Assembly: GCF_000159035.1 (NCBI RefSeq)
Contig: NZ_DS999576.1
Span: forward strand, 303,027 to 350,727
Direction: 5' to 3'
DNA length: 47,701 nt
Source of the DNA: Actinomyces urogenitalis DSM 15434
Lineage (GTDB): Bacteria > Actinomycetota > Actinomycetes > Actinomycetales > Actinomycetaceae
The translations under genes were made by a program, and so were the position numbers. The notes under the pieces are model-generated. The model was given only the letters and a program-made list of their open reading frames with translations, ran no database searches and had not been told where the DNA came from. The first letter of the stretch is position 1, and each line of letters starts with the position of its first letter. Below are positions 16,108 through 25,199 of the stretch, one piece after another.

Positions 16108-17208
16108 ATGAGTTCATTCGCGGGACTGCAGATCGTCCCTCTTGTTGTCCTGGCCCTCGTGGCCCTGTTCGTCATCGTCGCTATCGCCAAGGCAGTGCGG
16201 ATCGTGCCGCAGTCCTACGCGATCATCGTGGAGCGTCTGGGCAAGTTCCAGGCCGAGTACGGCGCTGGCATGCACTTCCTTGTCCCCTTCATCGACCGGG
16301 TGCGCTCGACGGTGGACCTGCGTGAGCAGGTCGTCTCCTTCCCGCCCCAGCCGGTGATCACCTCCGACAACCTCGTGGTGTCCATTGACTCGGTCATCTA
16401 CTACCAGGTCACCGACCCCAAGCGCGCCACCTACGAGATCGCCAGCTATCTGCAGGCCATTGAGCAGTTGACGGTGACTACGTTGCGTAACGTCATCGGC
16501 GCCATGGACCTGGAGCAGACGCTGACCAGCCGCGACCAGATCAACGGCCAGCTGCGCGGGGTGCTGGACCAGGCCACCGGACGCTGGGGCATCCGCGTGT
16601 CCAACGTCGAGCTGAAGTCGATCGATCCGCCGGCCTCCATCCAGGGTGCCATGGAGCAGCAGATGCGCGCCGAGCGTGACCGTCGTGCCGCGATCCTGAC
16701 CGCCGAGGGTGTCAAGCAGTCCCAGATCCTCACCGCCGAGGGTGACAAGCAGTCCGCCATCCTGCGTGCTGAGGGCCAGGCCCAGTCCGCCATCCTCAAG
16801 GCTCAGGGTGAGTCCCGCGCGATCCTGCAGGTCTTTGACGCCATTCACCGCGGCAACGCTGACCCCAAGCTGCTGGCCTACCAGTACCTGCAGACCCTGC
16901 CCAAGATCGCCAACGGCAACTCCTCCAAGATGTGGATCGTGCCGACCGAGTTCACGGCTGCCCTGGACGGGATCGCCGGTGCCCTGGGCGGCAAGTCTGG
17001 CGGCTCGCCCGCGGCTCCCGAGAGTGCGGATGAGGTGGGAGTCGACCTGTCCGGTATGGACGACGCCCTGTCCATCGCCTCTGACCTGGCCGAGACGAAC
17101 CTCCAGACCCCGGAGGAGGCCCTGGCCCAGGCACGTGGCGAGGTGGCCTCGGCCTCCCAGGAGGCCACGGAGGAGCGTCCGACAGGCGGCTCCCACGCCG
17201 CTCACTAA
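16108..17208 (+). CDS. SPFH/Band 7 (stomatin-like) protein
   Basis: A 366-residue stomatin-like membrane scaffold. One N-terminal membrane segment (residues 8-29) is followed by the SPFH domain, with VERLGKFQAEYGAGMHFLVPFIDRV, VDLREQVVSFPPQPVITSDN and VTTLRNVIGAMDLEQTLTSRD. After that come four tandem 11-residue repeats of the form (A/Q)ILxAEGxxQS at about 197-240, a regular coiled coil, and an acidic C-terminal tail. GAAAGG precedes ATG 16108. Paired with NfeD upstream, it likely organises membrane microdomains. Confidence 0.93.
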   Translation: MSSFAGLQIVPLVVLALVALFVIVAIAKAVRIVPQSYAIIVERLGKFQAEYGAGMHFLVPFIDRVRSTVDLREQVVSFPPQPVITSDNLVVSIDSVIYYQVTDPKRATYEIASYLQAIEQLTVTTLRNVIGAMDLEQTLTSRDQINGQLRGVLDQATGRWGIRVSNVELKSIDPPASIQGAMEQQMRAERDRRAAILTAEGVKQSQILTAEGDKQSAILRAEGQAQSAILKAQGESRAILQVFDAIHRGNADPKLLAYQYLQTLPKIANGNSSKMWIVPTEFTAALDGIAGALGGKSGGSPAAPESADEVGVDLSGMDDALSIASDLAETNLQTPEEALAQARGEVASASQEATEERPTGGSHAAH

Positions 17209-17272
17209 GGACTGACTGCCAGATCACGGTGGGCAGGGCCGGAGTGCTCAGGAAATCGTCAGGTGAGTGCTC

Positions 17273-17278
17273 TAGCCT
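17273..17278 (+). promoter_or_regulatory. -10 element of leaderless ABC exporter operon
   Basis: TAGCCT, 7 bases, then GTG 17286. It shows that the longer in-frame extension upstream to 17229 is not translated. Confidence 0.65.
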
Positions 17279-17285
17279 GCCCGCT

Positions 17286-19034
17286 GTGCTCTTTCGAACT
17301 CTGCGTCACTATCTGAGGCCGTACTGGCCCTCGCTGCTCGCAGTCCTGGCTCTCAAGGTCGTGGAGACGATCGCCGCCCTGTCCCTTCCCACGCTCAACG
17401 CTGACATCATCAACGACGGCGTGGTGGCCGGGGACACGGACCGGATCTGGGTGCTGGGCGGGCAGATGCTCGCAATCACCGCGCTTCAGGGAGTCTCCGC
17501 GGTGATCGGTACCTACCTAGCGGCCAAGGCCTCCATGGGACTGGGCCGGGCGATGCGCGCTGACGTCTTCAACCACGTCCAGCGCTTCAACACCGAGGAG
17601 GTCTCGCGCTTCGGCGCTCCCTCGCTGGTGACCCGCTCCACCAATGACGTCCAGCAGATCCAGATGGTCGTCTTCATGATCGCCTCCATGATGCTCATGG
17701 CACCGATCATGCTCGTGGGCGGCACGATCATGGCCCTGCGCGTGGACGCCCCGCTGTCCGCCCTGCTGCTGGTCCTCATCCCTCTGCTGCTCGTGGTGGT
17801 CGGGCTGCTGATGAGTCGGCTGCTGCCACACTTTAAGTCGATGCAGTCGCGCATCGACCGCGTCAACCTCGTCATGCGCGAGCAGATCCAGGGCGTGCGC
17901 GTCATCCGCGCCTTCGTGCGCCAGCGCCAGCGCCGGGAGGTCTTTGACCGGGCCAACCAGGACCTGACGACGACGTCCCTGGCGATCGGCCGGCTCTTCG
18001 CCCTGCTCATGCCGAGCGTCATGCTCATCATGAACCTGGCCACGATCGCCGTCATGTGGTTCGGGGGACAGCGCATCTCCTCGGGCGGCATGGAGGTGGG
18101 CGACCTGACCGCCTTCCTCAATTACATCATGCAGATCCTCTTCTCCGTCCTCATCGCCGTCATGCTGGTCACCCTCCTGCCACGTGCCCAGGTGGCTGCT
18201 GACCGCATCGGTGAGGTCATGGCCGTCCACCCGGCGATCTCCTCCCCGGCCAGCCCTCAGACGCTGCCGGCCGCCGAGGGTCCGGGCCGAGGACGCCGCG
18301 TGCGTCTGGACAAGGTCACCTTCCGTTACCCCGGGGCGGCCTCGCGAGTCCTGGCCGAGATCGACCTAGAGATGGCTCCCGGCACGATGACGGCCGTCAT
18401 CGGCTCCACAGGATCGGGCAAGACCACGCTGGTGGGCCTGCTGCCCCGGCTCCTGGACGCCACCGAGGGGCGGGTGAGCATCGACGGCGTCGACGTGCGT
18501 GACCTCGACCTCGCCGAGCTGCGCTCGGTTGTGGCCACGGTGCCGCAGAAGGCCTTCCTGTTCTCCGGCACGATCCGCTCTACCCTGCGCCACGGCAAGA
18601 GCGACGCCACGGACGATGAGCTGTGGGCGGCCCTGGAGGCCGCCCAGGCGGCCGACTTCGTCCGCCAGCTCGACGACGGCCTGGACCACGAGGTGGACCA
18701 GGGAGGCGTCAACTTCTCCGGTGGCCAGCGCCAGCGCCTGGCCATCGCCCGGGCCTTGGTGCGCCCGGCCGGCGTCTACATCTTCGACGACTCCTTCTCG
18801 GCCCTGGACTACGCCACGGACGCACGTCTGCGTGCGGGCCTGCCGGAGGCCACTGACGGGGCCACCCTGCTGGTGGTGGCTCAGCGCGTGGCCTCGATCC
18901 GCGGAGCGGACCAGATCGTGGTCCTTGACGAGGGGCACGTGGTCGGCATCGGACGCCATGAGGAGCTCATGGACACCTGCCCGACCTACGCCGAGATCGT
19001 CCTGTCCCAGATCAGCGCGGAGGAGGCAGCATGA
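17286..19034 (+). CDS. ABC exporter half-transporter with degenerate ATP site
   Basis: A 582-residue type IV ABC exporter: six membrane helices (about 1-310), then a nucleotide-binding domain with Walker A GSTGSGKTT, Q-loop VPQKAFLFSG and signature FSGGQRQRL. Walker B is VYIFDDSFSALD, with Asp where the catalytic Glu belongs, and the switch position is Gln (VVAQRVAS) instead of His. These are the hallmarks of the degenerate subunit of heterodimeric exporters such as TM287/288 or LmrCD. The partner overlaps by 4 bases. Substrate is unknown; multidrug or lipid export is usual in the family. Confidence 0.92.
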   Translation: MLFRTLRHYLRPYWPSLLAVLALKVVETIAALSLPTLNADIINDGVVAGDTDRIWVLGGQMLAITALQGVSAVIGTYLAAKASMGLGRAMRADVFNHVQRFNTEEVSRFGAPSLVTRSTNDVQQIQMVVFMIASMMLMAPIMLVGGTIMALRVDAPLSALLLVLIPLLLVVVGLLMSRLLPHFKSMQSRIDRVNLVMREQIQGVRVIRAFVRQRQRREVFDRANQDLTTTSLAIGRLFALLMPSVMLIMNLATIAVMWFGGQRISSGGMEVGDLTAFLNYIMQILFSVLIAVMLVTLLPRAQVAADRIGEVMAVHPAISSPASPQTLPAAEGPGRGRRVRLDKVTFRYPGAASRVLAEIDLEMAPGTMTAVIGSTGSGKTTLVGLLPRLLDATEGRVSIDGVDVRDLDLAELRSVVATVPQKAFLFSGTIRSTLRHGKSDATDDELWAALEAAQAADFVRQLDDGLDHEVDQGGVNFSGGQRQRLAIARALVRPAGVYIFDDSFSALDYATDARLRAGLPEATDGATLLVVAQRVASIRGADQIVVLDEGHVVGIGRHEELMDTCPTYAEIVLSQISAEEAA

Positions 19035-20986
19035 GCGCCGGACCCGGACCCCGTACCCTCGCGCCGGGGATGAAGGCGCGCAACTTCTCCGCCACCTGGA
19101 AGCGGCTCATCCACGAGCTGCGTCCTGAGCGCTGGCGGATCGGCCTGGTCATCGCCCTGACAGCCGTCTCCGTGGTGCTCAACGTGCTGGCTCCCAAGGT
19201 GCTGGCACGCGCCACGAACCTCATCTTCGAAGGCGTCATCGGTACCTTGCTGGGACACCTGGGGCTTCCGGCCGGGATGAGTGGGGACCAGCTCGTGGCC
19301 GCCCTGCGCGCCGCCGGGCAGGACACCTACGTCTCCATGCTCTCGGCCTACGACGTGGTCGTGGGTCAGGGGCTGGACACGCGCGCCCTGCTCATCGTGC
19401 TGGCCCAGGTACTGGCCCTCTACCTCACCTCGGCGGTCTTCCTGTGGCTCCAGGGACGTATCCTGGCCGGCGTCGTCCAGCGCACGGCGAGCCGGATGCG
19501 TGGAGAGGTCGAGGCCAAGCTGGCCCGGGTGCCGCTGTCCTACATCGACCGTGGCAGCCGCGGCGACATGCTCTCCCGGGTCACCAACGACGTCGACAAC
19601 GTCTCCCAGACCCTCCAGCAGACCCTGTCCCAGGCCTTCAACTCCATCATCACCGTCATCGGCGTCTTCGCGATGATGCTCACCGTCTCCTGGCAGCTGA
19701 CGTTGGTGGCAGTGGTGACCATCCCGCTGGCGATGATCATCTCCGTCCTCATCGCGCGCCAGGCCAAGCCGCACTTCACCCAGCAGTGGAAGGCCACCGG
19801 TGAGGTCTCGGGCGTGGTGGAGGAGGCCTTCACCGGGCACGAGGCCGTGGCGCTGTTCAACTCGGAGGAGACCTTCGCGGACCTGTTCGAGCAGGCCAAC
19901 AACCGCCTGTACGAGGGTTCCTACAAGGCCCAGTGGATCTCGGGGACCATCCAGCCGGCGATGCGTGTGGTCTCCAACCTCAACTTCGTCATCATCGCGG
20001 TGGTTGGTGGTATCCGCATCACGCAGGGAGCGATGACGCTGGGAGATGTGCAGGCCTTCATCCAGTACTCCCAGCAGTTCACCCAGCCCATCACGCAGCT
20101 GGCCTCCATGGCCAACCTCCTGCAGTCCGGCGCGGCCAGCGCCGAGCGGGTCTTCGAGGTGCTGGACGCACCCGAGGAGAGCGAGGACACCCAGGACCGC
20201 CTGCTGCCTGAGCGGGTGTGCGGTCGCGTGGTCTTTGACCACGTCCGCTTCTCCTACACCCCGGACACCGAGCTCATCACGGACCTCAACCTCACGGTCG
20301 AGCCTGGTCAGACGGTGGCGATCGTCGGCCCGACGGGCGCGGGCAAGACCACCTTGGTCAACCTGCTGCTGCGCTTCTACGATCCCCAGTCCGGCACCAT
20401 CAGCCTGGACGGCGTGGACAACCGCGATGTGGCACGGGGCGAGCTGCGTGAGCAGATCGGCATGGTCCTCCAGGACACCTGGCTCTTCGAGGGCACGATC
20501 CGCGAGAACATCACCTTCGGGGCGGCCAGCGCGAGCCAGGAGCAGGTGCTCGCTGCGGCCAGGGCGGCCAGCGTCGACCACATCATCCGCGCCCTGCCCC
20601 AGGGCTACGACACAGTGATCGACGATTCCGGCTCTGGGGTCTCGGCCGGTGAGAAGCAGCTGATCACCATCGCCCGTGCCTTCCTGGCCGACCGGCAGAT
20701 CCTCGTCCTGGATGAGGCCACCAGCTCGGTGGACACACGCACCGAGCTGCTGGTGCAAAAGGCCATGGTGGGGCTGCGGCAGGGACGGACGAGCTTCGTC
20801 ATCGCTCACCGCCTGTCCACGATCCGCGATGCCGACGTCATCCTGGTCATGGAGCACGGTGACATCGTGGAGCAGGGCAGCCATGACGAGCTCATGGCGC
20901 GTCACGGTGCCTATTTCGAGCTCTACCAGAGCCAGTTCTCCGGCCCGGCGGACGAGGAGAGCGCGGCGTCAGGGGACCGGGCGTGA
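19031..20986 (+). CDS. ABC exporter half-transporter, consensus ATPase subunit
   Basis: A 651-residue partner of the preceding gene (ATGA overlap). Six membrane helices carry an insert of about 60 residues between helices 1 and 2 (GVIGTLLGHLGLPAGMSGDQ and on) that would face outside, typical of this subunit type. The nucleotide-binding domain has Walker A GPTGAGKTT, Walker B ILVLDEATSSVD with the catalytic Glu, and switch His in VIAHRLS. Its signature is VSAGEKQ instead of LSGGQ, so with the partner's weak Walker B it forms one inactive ATP site and one active one. GTGA overlap couples it to the methyltransferase gene downstream. Confidence 0.92.
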   Translation: MSAGPGPRTLAPGMKARNFSATWKRLIHELRPERWRIGLVIALTAVSVVLNVLAPKVLARATNLIFEGVIGTLLGHLGLPAGMSGDQLVAALRAAGQDTYVSMLSAYDVVVGQGLDTRALLIVLAQVLALYLTSAVFLWLQGRILAGVVQRTASRMRGEVEAKLARVPLSYIDRGSRGDMLSRVTNDVDNVSQTLQQTLSQAFNSIITVIGVFAMMLTVSWQLTLVAVVTIPLAMIISVLIARQAKPHFTQQWKATGEVSGVVEEAFTGHEAVALFNSEETFADLFEQANNRLYEGSYKAQWISGTIQPAMRVVSNLNFVIIAVVGGIRITQGAMTLGDVQAFIQYSQQFTQPITQLASMANLLQSGAASAERVFEVLDAPEESEDTQDRLLPERVCGRVVFDHVRFSYTPDTELITDLNLTVEPGQTVAIVGPTGAGKTTLVNLLLRFYDPQSGTISLDGVDNRDVARGELREQIGMVLQDTWLFEGTIRENITFGAASASQEQVLAAARAASVDHIIRALPQGYDTVIDDSGSGVSAGEKQLITIARAFLADRQILVLDEATSSVDTRTELLVQKAMVGLRQGRTSFVIAHRLSTIRDADVILVMEHGDIVEQGSHDELMARHGAYFELYQSQFSGPADEESAASGDRA

Positions 20987-21846
20987 TCATCGAGCTCGAC
21001 GACGTCGACGACCCCCGCCTGGCCGATTACACGAGCCTGACTGACGTCGCCCTGCGGCGCCGTCTGGAGACCGAGCGCGGCCTGTACATGGCCGAGTCCT
21101 CCAAGGTGATCGTGCGTGCCGTGGAGGCTGGGCACGCCCCGCGCTCCTTCCTCATGGCGCCGCGCTGGTACGACGAGCTGCGTCCCGTCATCGCCGCCGC
21201 TACCGGCTGCCAGGGGCGTGACGACGGCGGGGGCGTCCCGGTCTTCATCGCACCTGAGCCCTTGCTGGAGTCGATCACGGGCTTCCACCTTCACCGTGGC
21301 GCCCTGGCGGCGATGAACCGGCCTGCTCTTCCCAGCGTCGGCGAGCTCCTCGCCTCGGCGCGCGGGGGAGCGGGGGCTAGGCGCGTGGCGGTGCTGGAGG
21401 ACCTGGTGGATCACACCAACGTCGGCGCCGCCTTCCGCAGCGCCGCCGCCCTGGGGATCGACGCCGTGCTGGTGACCCCGCACTGCGCCGACCCTCTGTA
21501 CCGGCGCAGCGTGCGGGTCTCGATGGGAACGGTCTTCCAGGTCCCGTGGACGCGGATCGACCACTGGCCGGCCCTGGACGAGCTGCACGCCGGAGGATTC
21601 ACCGTGGCGGCCCTGGCACTGAGTGAGGACTCGGTGAGCCTGGGGGAGTTCTCCGCCTCCCCGGCTTGTAGCGGGGCGGACTCGCGCGTGGCCGTGGTAC
21701 TGGGGACCGAGGGGGACGGACTCGCGCCGCGCACGATCGCGGCGGCCGACGCCGTCGTGCGCATCCCGATGGCCGGAGCCGTGGACTCCCTCAACGTGGC
21801 TGCGGCAGCCGCCGTCGCCTTCTGGGAGCTACGGGTCAGGAGCTGA
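20983..21846 (+). CDS. TrmH/SpoU family RNA 2'-O-methyltransferase
   Basis: A 287-residue SPOUT methyltransferase. The N-terminal substrate-binding region (about 1-115) precedes the knotted domain with motif 1 LEDLVDHTNVGAAFRSAAALG, motif 2 VVLGTEGDGL and motif 3 IPMAGAVDSLNVAAAAAVA. It uses S-adenosylmethionine to methylate a ribose in rRNA or tRNA; the target cannot be assigned. GTG 20983 overlaps the stop of the ABC exporter gene (GTGA). Confidence 0.9.
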   Translation: MIIELDDVDDPRLADYTSLTDVALRRRLETERGLYMAESSKVIVRAVEAGHAPRSFLMAPRWYDELRPVIAAATGCQGRDDGGGVPVFIAPEPLLESITGFHLHRGALAAMNRPALPSVGELLASARGGAGARRVAVLEDLVDHTNVGAAFRSAAALGIDAVLVTPHCADPLYRRSVRVSMGTVFQVPWTRIDHWPALDELHAGGFTVAALALSEDSVSLGEFSASPACSGADSRVAVVLGTEGDGLAPRTIAAADAVVRIPMAGAVDSLNVAAAAAVAFWELRVRS

Positions 21847-21847
21847 G

Positions 21848-22478
21848 ATGAGCGGCGGAGCGACCCCGCGGACCTATACGGTCGCGGTCTCCTACGGCCT
21901 GCTCGCCGGGGCGGTGACGGCGCTGACCTTCGCCCTCATGCGGGGCCTGCAGCACCTGGTGTGGTTTCATGAGGCCTCCGGCTGGTACATCGCCGTCGTC
22001 GTCATGACCGGTGGCGTGCTCCTGGCCCTGCTGCGGCCGGCAGCGCCGCAGCCTTGTCCGGTTTCTACGGCTCGCCGCCCGCCGGAGCCTTCTACCGTGC
22101 TGCTGAGGACCCTCAGGAGATGCAGGAGGACCAGGCGCCGGGTTCCAGCCGCCTGCCGCTGCTGTGTGCCTCGGTGGCCGGATTCATCGCATTCGTCCTG
22201 ACCTGGCGGCTGCTCGGTCTGCAGACGCACGCGCTGGAGCTGGCGGGCGGGCAGAGCGAGGTGATGGACAGTGTGCTGGCCGTGGTACCGGCGGTGGCGA
22301 AGGTGGCGGCTATAGCGCTGAGCCTGGCTGCCGGATGGCGTGGGGGAGACATCTTCCCCCTCATGCTGGCTGGTGGTGCGGCCGGAGCCGCCACCCTGGC
22401 GCTCCTGCCTGCCTGGTGGCCACGCTCGCCCTCAAGACGCTGCCGCAGCATCCGGCGCTCACGGCCCAGGGGCACTGA
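21848..22478 (+). pseudogene. CLC-type chloride channel/antiporter remnant
   Basis: The first 60 codons (frame of ATG 21848) encode YGLLAGAVTALTFALMRGLQ and two membrane helices as in the N-terminus of CLC family proteins. The frame is then lost near 22040-22060. In another frame follow YGSPPAGAFY and GWRGGDIFPLMLAGGAAG, which resemble mid and late CLC motifs. The central part, including the selectivity-filter region, is missing, so the gene has an internal deletion with a frame change and no clear C-terminus. It starts 1 base after the methyltransferase stop. Confidence 0.7.
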
Positions 22479-22544
22479 GACGACGCGAGTGACGCCGGTA
22501 GGCCGCAGGCCGGGCATCGACGGGGTGCCGGCCGGGCACTGCCT

Positions 22545-22892
22545 CTAGGCAGAGGCGAGGAGCATCTCGATGAGGTAGCTGCCGGTCACCAGGATCCAGG
22601 AGGCCCCCACGCCAAGGACCAGGGCGAGCGCGGCCTTGCCCCAGGCCCGCGTCCACAGCGCCATGGCGAGGGCGACCAGCCCCAGGAGCGGGGAGAGCAC
22701 GAACAGGGGCGACCAGCCGCCGTCGGGCAGGTGGAGCTGGAGGAGGTTGGGTAGCTACACCAGCCAGGCGGCCGCAAGCGCCACCCAGTACACGCTGCGA
22801 GTCCAGGTCGGAGCCGCGGAGCGTGGTGGGAGGGAGGTCAGCGGGCTTGAGGATGCCAGGCGGGATGATGACGCAGGGCTGTGGGTTGACAT
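22545..22892 (-). pseudogene. Small membrane protein gene interrupted by an amber codon
   Basis: From ATG 22892 (GGAGG 4 bases upstream) the frame runs 115 codons to TAG at 22547-22545, but an in-frame TAG at 22757-22755 splits it after residue 45. Without that codon it would have three hydrophobic segments: VYWVALAAAWLV, a stretch around FVLSPLLGLVALAMALW, and ALALVLGVGASWILVTGSYL. I do not recognise the family. It could be a nonsense mutant, a sequencing error or, less likely, a readthrough product. Confidence 0.6.
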
Positions 22893-23016
22893 GGTGGCCT
22901 CCTTGGAGCGCGTCCCCCCCCCTGGCAGCCGGGCGGAGCCTGGGTGCTGACGCACGACGCTGTGACAGCCAGCACGTCCATGGTGACAGGTCCACTGACT
23001 CGTGACAAGAGCACGC

Positions 23017-23043
23017 GGCCCGCCGGAACTGATCCGGCGGGCC
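23017..23043 (-). terminator. Terminator hairpin after the PTS gene
   Basis: Perfect 11-bp stem (23017-23027 with 23033-23043) and a 5-base loop, 41 bases beyond the PTS stop. A run of ten G bases at 23047-23056 sits between the hairpin and the gene. Confidence 0.7.
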
Positions 23044-23083
23044 GGCGGGGGGGGGGAGGCGGGCTGGTGGGCTCGCTGGTGGG

Positions 23084-25129
23084 TTACTCCTCGCTCTGGG
23101 CGGTGATGCGCAGCAGCGGCTGGCCGGCGGCCACCTCACCAGAGGCGATGAGCTCGACGTCGGCGAAAGCGGCGGTGTTGGTCACCAGCACCGGGGTGGT
23201 CAGCGGGTAGCCGGCCTCCTCAATGACGGCACGGTCCACCCGGACCAGCTCCTGGCCAGCCTCCACGCGGTCCCCCTGGCTGACCCGCACATCGAAGCCC
23301 TGGCCCTCCAGGTTGACGGTGTCGATGCCCACGTGGACCAGGATCTCGACGCCGTTGTCCAGCGCGATGCCGTAGGCGTGGCCGGAGGAGGGCGCCACAA
23401 CCACGGTGCCTGCGGCCGGAGCCGTGACGACGACGTCGCCCGCCGGCTCGATGCCGGCCCCCTTGCCCAGCGCCCCGGAGGCGAAGACCGGGTCAGCGAC
23501 GTCCTCGACGGCCATGACCGTGCCGGACAGGGGCGCCACCAGCTCGGTGACGGCGCCAGGGGTGAGGGCGGTCGTGGCCGGCTCCTGGGCGGCCGCAGCC
23601 TGGGCAGCCTCCAGGGTGGCGTCGGCCTCGTTCTGGGCGGCGATGGCGTCAACCTCGGCGCGGTCCTCGCTCGTGCGGTAGTCCGAGATGATGACGAGCA
23701 CCATGGCAGTGAAGAAGGCGGCCAGGACGCTGACGGCGTAGACCGGGATGTTGGAGAAGGCCGGGATGGTCAGCAGCGAGGTGAACACGAAGGCGTTCGT
23801 GGTCACGCCGCCGAAGACGCCCTGGATGACGCCTCCGACCACGCAGCCCACCAGCAGGCGGGGGTAGATGCGCTTGTAGCGCAGGTGGATGCCGTACAGG
23901 CTCGGCTCGGAGATGCCGCCGACCAGTCCGGCGAACAGGGCGCCGGTGGCGGTCACGCGCATGTCCTTCTCCTTGTGCCGCACGGCCAGGACCAGCACGC
24001 CGGCGGTGGCTCCGAAGCAGGCGAAGTTCCAGGCGCCCATGGGGCCCTGGATGAAGTCGAAGCCGTTCTGCTGGATGTTGAGCAGCATGACGGCGTTGAT
24101 CGGCCAGTGCAGGCCCAGCGGCACCATGAAGGGGTAGGCCAGCGGGATGAGAAGGCAGAAGATGAAGGGGCTGACGTTGTTGATCGCCAGCAGGACCTTG
24201 GACAGGCCCGCGCCCACGTACACGCCGATCGGGCCCAGGATGAAGCTCGTGAGCGGAATCATGATGAGCATGGCGATGAAGGGCACGAAGATGAGCTGGA
24301 CGTCGGCGGGGACGAACTTCTTCAGCCACTTCGTCAACGGGCCGAGCACCGCTGCCATGAGCAGGGGCGGGAAGACCTGGGAGTTGTAGTCGAAGATCGT
24401 CAGCGGCAGGTGACCGAAGAGGGTGACCTGCGTGATCTCAGAGCCCAGGAAGGTGATCTGGTGGGCCGCGTCAGTCAGGCCCAGCGAGGCAAAGCCCGGC
24501 AGCATGGTGAAGCCCATGACCGCGAAACCGACCCACGGGTCCGCCCCCAGCTTCTTGGAGGCGTTGTAGGCGACCATGAGGGGCAGGAAGTAGAACACTG
24601 CCCGCCAGGTCAGGTTGAGGTAGGCCCAGGTGGGCTCCAGGGTGACACGTGAGTCCGCCCAGTTGCCGATGACGCCCAGGGTGCCCATGAGCGCCATGAA
24701 GGTGATGAAGATCGAGGCGCCCAGCAGCGCGCCGATGAGCGGGCGGAAGGAGTCAGAGAGGAACTCGAAGAAGGAGTCCACCCAGGCAAAGCGGCCGCGG
24801 ATGCCGCTGGCGCGGGCGGCGGCCTTGATCTCGTCGTTGCTCTTGGCGGCCGAGCCCGTCGTGGCGCCAGCGTCCTTCATCGCGGGCAGGGCCATGATCG
24901 ACTCGTACATCGACTGGACGGTGCCGCCGATGATGATCTGGTACCGGTTGCCTGACTGTGGGACGGCGCCCATGACGCCTGGGATCTTCTCCACGGTCGG
25001 GGTATCGACGATCGAGGCGTCGTTGAGCTCAAAGCGCAGCCGGGTGGCGCAGTGGGTGAGGTGGGCGATATTGCCCGGGCCGCCGACGGCGTCGAGGATC
25101 GCCTCGGGGCTCGAGGTTGTGGTTGCCAT
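23084..25129 (-). CDS. PTS EIIBCA permease, glucose/beta-glucoside family
   Basis: A 681-residue sugar phosphotransferase permease with domains in the order B-C-A. EIIB (residues 1-90) has the phosphorylated Cys27 in THCATRLRF. EIIC (about 110-470) has some ten membrane helices and the substrate motif GGISEPSLYGIHLRYKR. EIIA (about 530-665) has LSGTVMAVEDVADPVFASG and the phospho-His in ILVHVGIDTVNLEG. This layout is typical of beta-glucoside, sucrose or trehalose permeases; the sugar cannot be decided. ATG 25129 follows GGAGA; the much longer open frame upstream is not coding. No antiterminator or glycosidase gene adjoins it. Confidence 0.9.
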   Translation of the reverse strand: MATTTSSPEAILDAVGGPGNIAHLTHCATRLRFELNDASIVDTPTVEKIPGVMGAVPQSGNRYQIIIGGTVQSMYESIMALPAMKDAGATTGSAAKSNDEIKAAARASGIRGRFAWVDSFFEFLSDSFRPLIGALLGASIFITFMALMGTLGVIGNWADSRVTLEPTWAYLNLTWRAVFYFLPLMVAYNASKKLGADPWVGFAVMGFTMLPGFASLGLTDAAHQITFLGSEITQVTLFGHLPLTIFDYNSQVFPPLLMAAVLGPLTKWLKKFVPADVQLIFVPFIAMLIMIPLTSFILGPIGVYVGAGLSKVLLAINNVSPFIFCLLIPLAYPFMVPLGLHWPINAVMLLNIQQNGFDFIQGPMGAWNFACFGATAGVLVLAVRHKEKDMRVTATGALFAGLVGGISEPSLYGIHLRYKRIYPRLLVGCVVGGVIQGVFGGVTTNAFVFTSLLTIPAFSNIPVYAVSVLAAFFTAMVLVIISDYRTSEDRAEVDAIAAQNEADATLEAAQAAAAQEPATTALTPGAVTELVAPLSGTVMAVEDVADPVFASGALGKGAGIEPAGDVVVTAPAAGTVVVAPSSGHAYGIALDNGVEILVHVGIDTVNLEGQGFDVRVSQGDRVEAGQELVRVDRAVIEEAGYPLTTPVLVTNTAAFADVELIASGEVAAGQPLLRITAQSEE

Positions 25130-25193
25130 GACAGTGTCTCCAGCGGGTGGGGCAGGATCGAAAATGCGCTGGACGGGCGCCCGCGCACCAACG

Positions 25194-25199
25194 AGGGTA
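25194..25199 (-). promoter_or_regulatory. Candidate -10 element of the PTS gene
   Basis: Minus-strand TACCCT at 25199-25194 would start transcription near 25187 and give a leader of about 58 bases. I see no antiterminator target or hairpin in that leader. Confidence 0.35.

Noticed and set aside
17229-17285. Longer N-terminus for the first ABC exporter subunit
   Set aside because: The -10 element TAGCCT at 17273-17278 lies inside it and fits leaderless start GTG 17286.
18986-20905. 639-codon open frame antisense to the ABC exporter subunit
   Set aside because: It is a high-GC shadow frame: no recognisable domain and opposite to a protein with clear ABC motifs.
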